Assembly: GCA_010279815.1 (NCBI GenBank)
Contig: QEOQ01000238.1
Span: 417,062 to 481,061 of the forward strand
Length of the DNA stretch: 64,000 nt
Source: Brachionus plicatilis
Lineage: Eukaryota > Rotifera > Eurotatoria > Ploima > Brachionidae
Direction: 5' to 3'
In this document: positions 34,498-45,142 of the stretch, piece after piece
Layout of the letters: the number at the start of each line of letters is the position of its first letter
Numbering within the stretch: the first letter of the stretch is position 1
The notes under the pieces: generated by a model
Told to the model about the DNA's origin: nothing
Databases searched by the model: none
Seen by the model: the letters and a program-made list of their open reading frames with translations, nothing else
Position numbers and translations under genes: made by a program

Positions 34498-35820
34498 ATG
34501 CTTCTTTCCGATTTAATTTCTCTCACAGCTCGTCTACAAGACGAGATTCAACATAAGCCAGGGGACTGGCAATTAGTTTTAAGAATCTTTCTTCTGCGTC
34601 AATCGATCTACTTAGATCCTGACTACACTGGGACAGACATAGACAGGGATTGGGATGCGTTTTTAGACGCTGAGATCGGCAGGGTCTCCCAGACTAGGCT
34701 TATCCGAGGTCTGGTATCCCACGTAGGGGTAGCAAAGCGACAGCTGATAAAAGATATCAACAGAGATGTCAAGCGCGAACTTAAGGAGTCCCGATACAGT
34801 GCTAAAAAGCTGCGGGACTACCTCCTCTTCCTCTGAGGAGGCCTCAGAAGAAGAGGACCCAAATAAAAGGCCTAAAGCTCCTCGCGTCCCCCCCTCACCA
34901 TCCATTCTCTCTTTAACTAAGGATCTTTCCGGTCAGTCCCCAACTTCTTCTCTTAACACTAGAACACCCGATTTTACCGTTAACGCCCGGCAGGGGTCTA
35001 AAAAACCCTTTTTAAATTTAATGTATAACAAGCAAAAAATTAAGCATATATGCGGAAAATAAGTTTTATTTAAGTTAATTATGCTTTATTTATTTATTAA
35101 ATATTTATGTTTTTATTATTTTATGCTAAGAATTTATTAATTTTAAGCGATAGAAAAGGTAAAATTTTAATGGGGTTTAAAAAACCCCCTCCGGCGTTTA
35201 TGTATATTTTTTTTTTGACATTAAGTTATTATAATTTTTAATTTTAAAAAATAAAATAAAAATTAAATTTACATTTTCAATTAGGGAAAAAAAATTTTGA
35301 CGAAACTCCTCTTAGAAAAATTTTTATTGACATTTTAAAATCAAAAAGGGGTTTAAAAAACCCCCGGGCGTTCTAGTGTTAACGCTAGTTTTTCTTTAGA
35401 TAGCTCAGCACCAAAATGGAGTCTGAAGTAAGTAGAATTCATACTTCAGGGATTCTAAACTATGGCGTCATGGCTCAAGACCTCAGGGCTAAGGTTGTAG
35501 CCAAAGACTGCAAGCTTTTCAAAGCCAGGGACTACCACGAATTGGACACCCTGCTTGACGTGTTTGACAGCATAGGCTACCTCCCAGACCAAACCGTCTC
35601 TAAGGTCAGAAAAATTATTTTACGTGGTATCCAAGACGGGATGGGAGAAGGCTCTTCGCTTCTTCGAAGAGCGGGACTTGGTCGACAACGCGAACTACAT
35701 TCCTCAGAGGGACCCAATCGTCGTTGTCTATAATAGACCGGCCCCAGCAGCTTTAACTGCTCTAACAGGGAGGCCTCCCGCACGTGCTGGAGGCCGAAGA
35801 AATAAATCTTACAGATAGCA
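34498..35820 (+). pseudogene. DIRS-like gag region, frameshifted and interrupted
   Basis: ATG at 34498 opens 112 codons (MLLSDLISLTARLQDE). The frame shifts near 34820 into SSSSEEASEEEDPNKRPKA and runs to the MITE at 34957. The same frame appears to resume after it at about 35383 (SFSLDSSAPKMESEVS), with 35416-35733 (GILNYGVMAQDLRAK) and, after a second shift, 35624-35818 (EERDLVDNANYIPQRD). The product would be the structural protein of a retroelement particle. Family assignment rests on its position upstream of the DIRS-type polymerase. Confidence 0.5.
34957..35378. mobile_element. piggyBac-type MITE (TTAA target)
   Basis: TTAA at 34953-34956 and 35379-35382 flank a 422-bp AT-rich insert with 14-bp inverted ends CACTAGAACACCCG and (inverted) CACTAGAACGCCCG. 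A second inner inverted block, GGGGTCTAAAAAACCC / GGGGTTTAAAAAACCC, lies near both ends. TTAA duplication with CACTAGAAC ends fits the piggyBac superfamily. It breaks the DIRS gag region. Confidence 0.85.
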
Positions 35821-35897
35821 CTCTCGCTCTAAAAGCAGAGTGCGATTTTCATGAGATGGCGCGCTTGCCGCCGGGGTCAGGAAAGACTTGATTTCAA

Positions 35898-37318
35898 ATG
35901 TCTTTCAACCCACCACTGACCACCACTAATTACTCTAGAATCCATCGGTGGGAGTATGGTCGTCCTGTAACTAGAAAATATTTCTGGGACGATCATACAA
36001 ATAAATATTTTTTTGTCGAATCGGGAGGATACGAGGACATCCCAGAAGAAACGGAGGATGACCTCGTTAGGGACCAAGATGATCAGCAGGGTGTCGGCCC
36101 AGAAGAAGCTGGTCAGGATCAACAGGGCAATGACCCAGAAGAGGTTGATTCCGAATCGAGTCCCTCTGACGCCACTACACCAGAACCTCCATCTCCTACC
36201 TTCGACATGTCAATGAGATTCCATCGCCTTAAACTTGAACCAAGGCTGGAATCTCTCAAGATCGAGATCGATGAATATTTTTCTCCACCGACCTCGATCT
36301 CCCAGTTTAATAAGTCTTTTCCGGTACCTAAGGCCCTCTACAGGAAATTAAAAGGGGGTCTAAGAATCTGGACCAAGGCGGGCTGTGCGCGAACCCAGGG
36401 GTATCGCCATAAAATCACAGCCTCAGATTCAGATAGGGATAGGGTTATAACATCCCTCCTTAGGGCTAAGATCATCGAGCCTGTCCCACTCACAAAGGTC
36501 CCCCGTTTCTGTGGGACCTTTTTCTTGGTCAGGAGACCCGGCTCCAAGGTGCGCCCGATCGCCGACTTTTCGGCTCTAACCAAATGCATCGAGGCGCCCA
36601 AGTTCTGCTTGAAGTCGCTCTACCAGGCGGCCACGGATACCCGTTGGCCACGTCACTTATGGTATGTGAAGCTCGACTTCAAGCAGGCTTTCTTCAATGT
36701 AGAACTGCACCCCAGTACCAGGTTCGTGACCACCTTCGGGTACGGGCGAAAATTCTTCTAATTCTTGAGGATGCCCTTCGGACTTTCGCTGGCACCCTAT
36801 ATCCAGCAGATGCTGCTGAACGCGGTACTTACCTTCATCCGGAAGTACACGCAGTTCACATACGGGCACCTGGACGACTTCCTTATCGCACACAGGGACG
36901 AGAAAAAGCTCCTAGTCCTGGTAAATGTGCTTAGGGCAAAATTGAAACAGGCAGGGTGGGTGATCAACAGCAAGAAGTCCGTCCTAAACCCGGTTAAATC
37001 ATTGACCTTCTTAGGAGCTAAGTGGGACGGGTTAGGTATTAGAAGGAGCGCAGAAGCCTCCAAGTTTGTTAAGGAGCTCTCTCATACGCTCTTAACTTCC
37101 GATCCCAGGGGGAGGGCCCTCGCAAGGGTATGAGGGTACCTCAACTATTATGGGGGTTTCGCCGGGAAGGTAAGCTCGGCCATTAATACTTTCCTCCGCA
37201 TGTCGCTGGTGACGCGGAGAGATTACTTTGTCTACCTGAGTCTGGTCATCAACATTGACAGGCTCAGGTTCAAGCTATACCCCCCCGAAGCAAGCCGATG
37301 TTTGGTACACCGACGCCA
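35898..37318 (+). pseudogene. DIRS-type reverse transcriptase, two in-frame stops
   Basis: From ATG at 35898 the frame reads a variable, acidic N-terminal part, then reverse transcriptase motifs: SKVRPIADFSALTKCIEAP, YVKLDFKQAFFNVELHP (motif A Asp), a stop at 36759-36761, RMPFGLSLAPYIQQML, and the catalytic box YGHLDDFLIAH (LDD). LTFLGAKWDGLGI follows and a second stop lies at 37131-37133. Beyond it the same frame continues GYLNYYGGFAGKVSS. A YTDAT motif near 37300, the start of RNase H, is followed directly by AT-rich sequence. PFGLS-x-AP and LDD are typical of DIRS/PAT and related polymerases. Both stops could be single-base changes. Confidence 0.7.
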
Positions 37319-37325
37319 CCAAAAA

Positions 37326-37843
37326 TTGCTTTTAAAAGTAATTTAAAAACATGTAATTTAGATAATTTAATTACTTCCTATTAAATAATTTAGATTTAAA
37401 AATTTTATATTTCGGATCATATTTCGGTGTTTTAAAACTAAATTTTAGATTATAAAAAAAGTCATCCATTATTATTATTTAATTTATTTAGCGAAGCCAT
37501 CTAAAAATGTAAAAATTAATTAATTAATTAATCAAAGAATAATTTTGAAATCATATGTTTTTATTAAAATTAATTAAGTAAAAAAAAATTTTTAATTTTA
37601 AATAACATATTTTTTTCATTTATTAATTTTTTTCCGACACGCTTCCTTGTCTCTCTCGAAATTCAGCCGACTTAACGACCTTGCTGACCATTGTCTTTAA
37701 CAATGCTCACACACCTTCTTTGGGCTTTCTGCTTGTGATTCTGCAATTGATATTGCTGATTTCTGCTGCTGATCCTTAAATTTTAAATTTTTTTTAAAAA
37801 TATTTCTTATTTTAAAAGTCTTAATTACAGGTTTAAGAATTAG
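37326..37843. other. Spacer downstream of the small coiled-coil gene
   Basis: AT-rich up to about 37625. A less AT-rich block (37630-37790) follows, with a minus-strand run QQQKSAISIAESQAES, possibly a lost or alternative exon of the adjacent minus-strand gene. That is speculative. Confidence 0.3.
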
Positions 37844-38229
37844 TTATTTCAGCTCTTTAATTTGCTGAACTAATTCTTGATTCGTCTCGACCAGCTCTTC
37901 TATTTTAGCTGAATGTATTCTGTCTTTTTCTTTTAAGACAGAAACATCCTCTTTTAATGCTTTTATTTCCTTATTCTTTGGAAAAATTTAATATAGTTAT
38001 AATTTAATTAGAATAAATTACTTACTTGATCTTCAATCATTTTTTTAGGGTCGTTTCTTTGAGTTGGTGAAAATGACCGGGAAGATTGTCTAACAGACGA
38101 ACGACTGTCTGATGAGTCCTCAGCGCCAGTAATTTTTAAAGATGCTGGGCTTGTTTGTAAATGTAATCTGGAGAAGTTATTGGACCACTCAACGGACAGA
38201 TGGTTATGACTTTGGATTGGTTTGGACAT
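37844..38229 (-). CDS. Two-exon small coiled-coil protein
   Basis: Exon 1 (38229-38026, 68 codons) starts MSKPIQSHNHLSVEW and is Ser/Arg-rich (SSDSRSSVRQSSRSFSPT). The donor GTAAGT follows CAA directly. The 50-bp intron (38025-37976) ends in CCAAAG, and exon 2 (37975-37844) continues in phase for 43 codons to TAA. Exon 2 is a heptad-like coiled coil (IKALKEDVSVLKEKDRI, IEELVETNQELVQQI). Total length is 111 residues. The in-phase splice and clear coiled coil make this a credible gene. It lies within the giant element close to its right arm, so it is a cargo or captured-gene candidate. No family is recognised; a self-associating scaffold role would be inference from the coiled coil only. Confidence 0.65.
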
Positions 38230-39352
38230 TTTTATTTAATCTAAAATTTATTAAATTGAACTTGTAGCATACATTTTTATTTAATTATATTTAATTTAAT
38301 TTAATTTAATTTTTGTAAAATTTTATTAACAAATAATTGATTAAAAATTAAATTCTATGTTTTTTGATGAATTATATGAAATAGATCATAAATCTCTCAT
38401 TAGTAGATACAAATCCTTAATAGACGTAATTTTTTCTTTAATTTTTAAAGTGAATTAAAACTTTTTAATAATTTAGATTTTTAATTCACAAAAAAAAATT
38501 TTAAGTAAAGTAGAAGCAGAATTTACGGAAAAGAAGAAAGAAAATGCTAGTAATATTATAAAATTTAATTCTTAATTAAAAATATCAAAATTTATATTTT
38601 GTTTCTTTGCGAAGAAAAAATTAAATGAAAAAACAACAAAATTTTTTTTTGATTTTAACGCGATAAAAGGGTAGAAATTATACTTTGAATACAAAAAACC
38701 TGAAAAATCTAATAATGAGTGAATATTTTAAAAAACAAAAAATCATTATCACAGAACTTTAATAAATTTAATATAAAATTTATTTTAATATTTAATTTCA
38801 TGAATTTACTCATTATTATTATTTTTTCGTGTTTTTATGCGTATTCATCCCGTTTTTTCCGCTTTCCGTTTTTCTTTCGAAGTAAGGTTGTTGTTATTAA
38901 ATTTTCTTTTATCTCAGATTTATTATAGTCCTTTCATTTAATTGAAATTTTTTGGAAAATTTTAAATTGTTCAAAAATTACTTATTTAAATTTGAAATTT
39001 GTTCTATTGATGCTCCGATTGTGAATTTTCTACGTCTTGATGAAGAACTCGAATCTTTCCATCTTTTTGGGAAACTTTTTTGCCGTCTTCATAAAGATCA
39101 TTGATTATTTTATTAAATTGATCGAGATGTTTTTTGATTTAATTCTAAATTATGAATTAGTAATGAACTATTTTTTTGTCTAAAGTTTAAAAATATATCA
39201 CTAAAATTTTTAAAAGGAGTAGAATTATTGATTTTCTTACTGACTAATGGCACGAAATGGCTACTTGCAAATCCAATCTTTAAATTTTCAAGTTCATGTT
39301 CACTAATTGAATATTTATAACAATAGGGTAAGGGTAACCCTAACCCTAATCC
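38230..39352. other. AT-rich spacer with a short unexplained minus-strand frame
   Basis: Around 39130-39006 on the minus strand there is a run HLDQFNKIINDLYEDGKKV followed by SQKDGKIRVLHQDVE and a stop. HLDQFNKIINDL vaguely resembles copia gag helices; this is weak. The frame at 38719-38928 on the plus strand is low-complexity and not supported. Confidence 0.3.
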
Positions 39353-39355
39353 TAA
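39325..39355. repeat. Telomere-like motif at the inner edge of the right arm
   Basis: AGGGTAAGGGTAACCCTAACC followed by CTAATCCTAA: two to three CCCTAA units next to two GGGTAA-like units of opposite sense. It sits exactly where the right arm stops matching the left arm (39353). Confidence 0.6.
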
Positions 39356-40002
39356 TTTGATTGATTGAAAAATTTATTTTGAACAATGATTACATCAGTT
39401 AGTTAAATTTTTACCTATTGAGGGTTCAAAAACTTTGAATAAAGGCCTCCTAGAATTACTAAATCTTGGTCTTGTTTATTGACATTTATGTCTTAAAAAA
39501 AATCAATATGTATTGTAAAATTTTAAATTTTACCATTTGCATATTTTTTTAAAAGGAAACAAACTAATATTTATTAATCATTCAAAATAGTAGTTTGAGC
39601 AGATATATTTTGTTAAATAAATGAATAAAAGTGAAATTATTAATTAAAAAAATGTTAAATCTTTACTAATTGCTAAAACCGTTATTTTGTTCGAAAGCTC
39701 TTAGATCTGATTGATGTAGTATTCTAGGTTTACATATTTAAAAAAATTTTGTATGTTTTTTTTCATCATTACCAATATAAACGTTTACCAAAAATAAATA
39801 ATTATGAAATTTATTATTTTAAAAATAATTGCAAAATTAGTTACTTTTAATAAATTATAAAAAAACTTAAAATTAATCCTAGAATAGTAAATCAGTTTTT
39901 CAAAGCTTAATATATCAATAATTGAACATATTTCTTATCTAAATTAGTTTTTGGTTCGTCTTATTTCTAAGTGGAAAAGGCAACGGTAATTAAATAAAAT
40001 GT

Positions 40003-40260
40003 TTAGAATATTTTAAAATACAAACATTCTTTTTTCGAAATTTTAGATTTTTCGTTAATGTTGGTGTCAATTGGTTCTGATGATTTTAGCAAAGTGTAAT
40101 TATCAAAACGAAGTTCTCGTAGTGGCGGAAGTGGTAATGATTGTTTAATAAATTTTTCTTTGGCATCCAATTTAGCCTCGTATTTTGAAGCCTTTTCACT
40201 AAAATAAAAACTCGTTTTTTGAGTTAAATTTTCAGTTAAAAGTATTTCATATCGAAACAA
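40003..40260 (-). other. 85-codon frame in the right arm, doubtful
   Basis: A minus-strand frame (MFRYEILLTENLTQK) spans the site where the left arm carries the pogo-like insertion. The left-arm equivalent (14400-14620) is broken by stops, so coding use is doubtful. Reported only because it is the longest frame in this stretch. Confidence 0.2.
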
Positions 40261-40959
40261 TTTTGTCTCTGAAATTATTTTTTCAGCTGTTTTAATTGAG
40301 TAATTACCCTTAGTATAAATTTAATTTACGATTTTTTCTAGCTTAAAATATATTTTAAAATAAAGAAAAACATACATTGCAGTTGCAGTATTGAAGATAT
40401 TTATTAAAAATCACATGCAAATTTTCATCTCGAAATGTTTCAGTTTGCTTAGACAATTGTTCAAATAATTCCAATTTTTGAGGATCATCGTATTGATTGT
40501 TTATTTTTTTAAAATTATTATTTTAATGAAATAAACATATTTTATTTGAATATATAAATTTAGAATAAAATTAAAAAAAAACTTACAGAAAGTAGAACTA
40601 ATTGATTATTTAAATTTTTTTTTTTTAATTTTAGCTTGTAGATATTAATTTCATTTAAGTTTTCATTTAAATTTCAATTAATTAATATCAGCCTAGGAAA
40701 ATGTAAATCAATTTTTTTATTAAATTGACTTATATAACTTAAATTTGTTTGAATAAATGAATCACAATCCTTTAAATAAATATTTGTTTTAAATCTAAAA
40801 GATACGAATAAGATCATTAAATTTCTTTAAATAAAAAGAAAAATTTATTGTTTCTAAAAGATTGTCATGAAATTAAAGGAAAATGAAATGCAGAATAATT
40901 CTCTTTAATAAGTGCGTGTTCATAGTCTACCACAGGGTAAATTCCACGTATAAAACTAT

Positions 40960-41560
40960 ATTATCAATAAACTAGAATTTCGGTCTCGGCCGTCGATTTG
41001 AACGTCCAGTTCTCTATGCTCAGCTTCTTGTTCGGACCCAGAATTACGATCTCTGGAGTTAGGCCTTCGAAACTATTGCGCACTTGCAGAGTGTTCAATT
41101 TAGACAAATTTGACTGCAAATTTTTGGGCCCAGCAAAGGCATCGGTCAAACTGCTAGAGCATTCAACGCTCATTTAAAGGCCTTGACTGGTCTCGTTGTC
41201 GAAAAAGGCCAAAATTTGTGCTCAAAGTGAATTTGTGCAAGTCGAATTGATTGTCGACGGGAATTTCTGTCTCGGGTATGAACTGTGTACAAGTTTTAAC
41301 GTTTGGTGTAGATGAATTTAATTTTGATTTAATTTAATAAGGTCCGGATTGGCAGTGTACTTGAGAGAAATATGCGCACTACAGGCGAATGTATAGGCGC
41401 CTGTTTCGTAAATTTAGAATAGAATTTACTCCCGTCATCTTCATTTTTTAAAGTGGGCCTTGACGGTGGTTTATAGGTGCGGTTATATACCTGTTCCAAG
41501 CAATACACAAAATTTTTAAATAAAGCATGCAATTCTAACTTTGTTGTGTCTTGTTAGGTG
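40960..41560 (-). pseudogene. Gene-like fragment, right-arm copy
   Basis: Inverted partner of 13180-13780, with frames at 41329-41532 (MHALFKNFVYCLEQVYN) and 40964-41173 (MSVECSSSLTDAF). Differences from the left copy include a Leu/Gln change, a few other substitutions and a two-codon length change near the 3' end. The intervening part is frame-broken in both. Unidentified. Confidence 0.45.
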
Positions 41561-41698
41561 AATGCAAGCAGCTTTTTTCGATAACCATTGCTAATTTAAA
41601 TCAAAAATTTAATAAATTAATTCTAAATTAAAAATGAATAATGGCAAATACTTACTTACGTTTTACTGTCTTTTAAATAAATGGGATTTGTGAATTTT

Positions 41699-41966
41699 GG
41701 AACAGAAAACAAAAATTTTAAATTTAAATAACTTTTTTTCCAAAGGTCTAAAATTTATTCTGCAAAATGTATCAACTGATTGTTTGGCTTGTATCACCCA
41801 AAATTTGTCTGTGCAGAACTGTGCAATTAAATTTACAGAATTTTTGCACAAACAAAATTTGAGTGATAAAAACCATGTATTAGTTGATACATTTTGCAGA
41901 ACAAATTTTAGACCTTTGGAAAAAAAGTAATTTAAATCTATAATTTTTGTTTTTATTTTTTGTTCA
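41699..41966. mobile_element. Palindromic MITE, right-arm copy
   Basis: Same fold and position as 12778-13046. The inverted halves share TTTTTTCCAAAGGTCTAAAA and CTGCAAAATGTATCAA. Being in both arms, it predates them. Frames on both strands are palindrome by-products. Confidence 0.75.
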
Positions 41967-42653
41967 ACAATTCAAAAAGCTAAATAAATGTATGCTTGTT
42001 ATTATTCTAAAAAAAGAAAAAAGATTATAGATAAATTTTAATTATTTGATAATTTGAGGTCACAAGAAAATCAAATCATAATTTTCTTCTATAATTAACG
42101 CATTTTTTTCTCATTCAAGTTCATTTTTTCTGATTATTTTTGTCGTTTGATTCGGCTAGATTGATTATTCCTTTCTAAGCTCTTCTAGGCATGTTCTATC
42201 TAATGATTTTTTGATTTGGTATGTTCTGAAATATAAAAAATTGAACAGGAATAATAAAAATGAATTTTTTTAGCAAATTGAATTATTTATTTCTTAATTG
42301 CTCTAGAGCATGTATTAAAGTTCAGAGGTTCTAGTGCAGTTCTAGATCTTATGGTTAAACAAGCTGTATACTTTGTTTAGAAACGTACTGTTTTATATGC
42401 AATTTATGCAAATTTTATAAAATGCATTTTATTTAAACTAAATTTGTTCTGATGAGTCGAGCTGATTCTGTTTATCACCAATGAATTAAATTCACTTAGA
42501 TTAGTCGTAGCTGATTTAGAATTTATTATTAATAAAATTCTCAACATATTGATCATAGTCATTAACTTTACTAAAAAATTACTTAAATTTTTTACTTACG
42601 TTTAAGTCTGGAGTCTAATAAAGAGATTAAATAAAAATGACCAATTTAATTAA

Positions 42654-42905
42654 GTGCAAGATTTTAAAGTAAAGTTTTATCTTACATATAATTTTTCTAT
42701 TGATTTATCAATGGCGATGAGAAAACTTATATTCTTAGGATTCAGTCTATTCATATTTCCTTATTTTAAATTTAAACTTTTGCCTCTTTGGATTCTGGTC
42801 TTTGGTGCAAAGAGAATTGTCCAATTTTTGCTCTTCCGCTTTGTACGAGCTGCTCTCGGACTCTTTATCTGGAAAAGTGTGCTTACAAATTTGAGTGGAT
42901 TTTAA
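42654..42905 (+). CDS. Small hydrophobic reading frame, right-arm copy
   Basis: Partner of 11829-12089: 83 codons (MQDFKVKFYLTYNF), differing by a few substitutions and ending six bases earlier in the shared alignment. Hydrophobic core LGFSLFIFPYFKF. Whether either copy is expressed is unknown. Confidence 0.35.
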   Translation: MQDFKVKFYLTYNFSIDLSMAMRKLIFLGFSLFIFPYFKFKLLPLWILVFGAKRIVQFLLFRFVRAALGLFIWKSVLTNLSGF

Positions 42906-42991
42906 AATATTTAATATTGCTTTTGGAAGATGTGAATGCTTTAAACTTTGAAGATTGAAAAAATTTTCAAGATAAACTTAGTAAAAAATTA

Positions 42992-43493
42992 GGGTCTGTT
43001 AAATCTCAAGATCAATGATCTTCAATTTTCAAGATCAGTGAAATTCAAGATCAATTATTCAATTAACATTTTCTGATACTGAATTTCAATATCAACTAAT
43101 AAATTTCAAGATCAGACTTATTATTAGCAGCTACATTTAACAATCAAGTTTGTTTCAACATTGCATTTTCTCTCTCTCTCTTTTTCTTTTGATTTCAAAA
43201 AAATATCAAAAATGTACTACTGGTACTCGGTATCGAGTGATGGAGATTTCAAGATCAATAGATCGAAGCCTCCCGGTCAGTGAATTGAGAGCGATCTCTT
43301 GTCAATTTTCATAAATTTTTTTTTATTTGTTTCTTAATTGATTTTAATTAAAAAAATTTTTGCAACACTTATTTTTTGATCTTGAAAACCAATATCAGGT
43401 AATTAAAATGAGTATCAGTAATTGAAAAATCTGATCTTGAATTTCACTGATCTTGAAAATTGAAGATCATTGATCTTGAGTTTTAACAGACCC
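42992..43493. mobile_element. hAT-type MITE with ~62-bp TIRs, right arm only
   Basis: The ends GGGTCTGTTAAATCTCAAG and its inverted partner pair over about 62 bp, dominated by CAAGATCA/TGATCTTG words. AAAAATTA flanks both sides (42984-42991 and 43494-43501). The left arm has a single AAAAATTA at the same place (near 11755), giving an empty site. 502 bp, no coding content. Confidence 0.9.
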
Positions 43494-43561
43494 AAAAATT
43501 AGTTTGAAAATTTTGATTAAAATCGATTTTATCAATAAGATGCGAAAATATTTTATATTAT

Positions 43562-43802
43562 TGTCATACCCAAAGATAATTATCTTGAAAACAAAGTAAC
43601 TTTATAATATTTAAAAGATGTCGCTTTTAAAAATTATAAGTTGATTGTGAAAACTTTATTTATTTGTTCAAACTTTTAATATAAATAAATGTACGAGCCA
43701 GCTACCAGAGCAGATATATAATATATATTCTACTGGCTGGCAAGTGAAATAAAATTGTCTTTTATTTATCCTTGCTTGTGTCATCCATTTATTGGCGTGA
43801 CA
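43562..43802 (+). repeat. 5' LTR
   Basis: 241 bp, TGTCATACCC to GGCGTGACA. It contains an AT-rich TATATAATATATATT block preceded by a CCAGCTACCAGAGCAG / CTACTGGCTGG partial inverted repeat, and AATAAA-type words further on. These are candidates for promoter and polyadenylation signals, by position only. Confidence 0.95.
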
Positions 43803-43805
43803 TAA

Positions 43806-43821
43806 TTGGTGGCAGCGGTGT
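43806..43821 (+). promoter_or_regulatory. Putative primer-binding site
   Basis: TTGGTGGCAGCGGTG lies four bases after the 5' LTR and begins with TGG after one T, complementary to a tRNA 3' CCA end. The tRNA species was not assigned. The same sequence follows the related LTR fragment on the minus strand near 50509. Confidence 0.6.
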
Positions 43822-43999
43822 TTGCAACCAACAAAAGAAAAACTCAAAGAGAAAGTTTGAGTTCGCGGTAAACACCCTAACAGGTGGTACCTAAAGGGTA
43901 TAACCGGACATTTTCCAACTCTAAACTAGTTAGGTAGGATAACAATTCCAGAGTGACGGCGATTTGTTTTCAATATTACACAAACTAATCGTTAATCCA

Positions 44000-45142
44000 A
44001 TGGATAAGTTCGTTGGTACTAAGGCGTTATTCAAGACTCTCGCTTGGTATTGCAGAGAGGGTAGAACGTTTGACGAAGCAGCTTTTAAACGTTTTAAAAC
44101 TGATAAAGTAAAAGATTTCAGTAATCTACAAAAGTACGACGAAGATTTTAAATTTGAAACTATTAGGACATTCGTAGAAGAATACTTCTCGAGTGTAGAT
44201 GTTTCCAAGTTAACTGACCATGAACAAAAAATTATTGAAAATCATCAAAAACACGAAATATTCGTGGATTGCGATGTTCTTGATGAGTTGAAGCAACACA
44301 TGTGTGGAGGAAGTGATACGGTCGAAAAAAAGACAAATTTTAATACAACTTTCATTAACAATATTGAACCACTTACAGGGAATGAGGATGATGTGGATGA
44401 ATGGTTTAATCAGTATGATAGAATAGCTTTCGCGAATGGTTGGTCAAGAGAGGAAAAAGGGAGAAAATTACCAGTATGGTTGAAAGACAAAGCCCTTAAC
44501 ACATGGTTTGATATGCCTCAAGAAAGTAAACATGTATACGAAAGAGTGAAATTTAAAATAATAGATAAAATGGACAGATCAAACAATATAGCATATCTAC
44601 AAGAATTTTTTAACAAAACACAGAAAAATGGAGAAACAATTGACGACTATTCGGCAACTTTGAAAAAAGCTTTCAATAAGGCATTTAAATCGAGCGCAAG
44701 CGAAGATGCCAACAAGGCATTATTGGGTCGTTTCAGGACAGGTATAATACCGGAAATACAGAGTATTATGTGCACAACCGAACCGAAAAACTTCGAGGAA
44801 GCGGTAGAATTGGCGGGTAAAATAGAAAAGTCACTCGAGTTAAGACTCAGCACTATGACAATTAACAAGATTGACAAAGATCGATATAACGATAATAAAA
44901 CTAACGCGGAGGATCCTAGAAAAAGTAGAGGAGCTAATATGGAGGAATTTTCAAATAGACGGAATAGGTCAAAGAGTAAATATTCAAACCGGAAGTACAA
45001 TCAAAGTAGAAGCAGTAGTAGATCAGTATCACCTCAAAGAAAATGTTATGTTTGCCAAAAGAGGGGACATATAGCAAAAAATTGTTTCCTAAGGAAGAGA
45101 AACACTTTTAATCATCCCTATGAGAACAAAAACAAAATTTAA
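44000..45142 (+). CDS. Gag polyprotein with CCHC zinc knuckle
   Basis: ATG at 44000 (MDKFVGTKALF) opens 380 codons; the frame is open 36 bases upstream but without another ATG. The N-terminal part is helical. The middle resembles the retrotransposon gag domain (EWFNQYDRIAFANGWS near residue 133 through LPVWLKDKALNTWFD). An Arg/Ser-rich stretch precedes one zinc knuckle of the form C-x2-C-x4-H-x4-C (CYVCQKRGHIAKNC, about residues 349-362). It would form the particle and bind genomic RNA. The last 23 bases overlap the protease frame. Confidence 0.9.
   Translation: MDKFVGTKALFKTLAWYCREGRTFDEAAFKRFKTDKVKDFSNLQKYDEDFKFETIRTFVEEYFSSVDVSKLTDHEQKIIENHQKHEIFVDCDVLDELKQHMCGGSDTVEKKTNFNTTFINNIEPLTGNEDDVDEWFNQYDRIAFANGWSREEKGRKLPVWLKDKALNTWFDMPQESKHVYERVKFKIIDKMDRSNNIAYLQEFFNKTQKNGETIDDYSATLKKAFNKAFKSSASEDANKALLGRFRTGIIPEIQSIMCTTEPKNFEEAVELAGKIEKSLELRLSTMTINKIDKDRYNDNKTNAEDPRKSRGANMEEFSNRRNRSKSKYSNRKYNQSRSSSRSVSPQRKCYVCQKRGHIAKNCFLRKRNTFNHPYENKNKI

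Larger units (their letters stand above)
34375..37325 (+). mobile_element. DIRS-like retroelement, G+C-rich, decayed and truncated
   Basis: Near 34390 and again near 37320 base composition changes sharply, from very AT-rich to near-balanced in between. The segment holds a gag-like region (34498-35820) and a reverse transcriptase (35898 to about 37130) of the DIRS/PAT type, followed by a truncated RNase H start. The tyrosine recombinase expected downstream is missing. Frameshifts, two in-frame stops in the polymerase and a MITE insertion show it is inactive. No terminal repeats were found. Confidence 0.7.
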
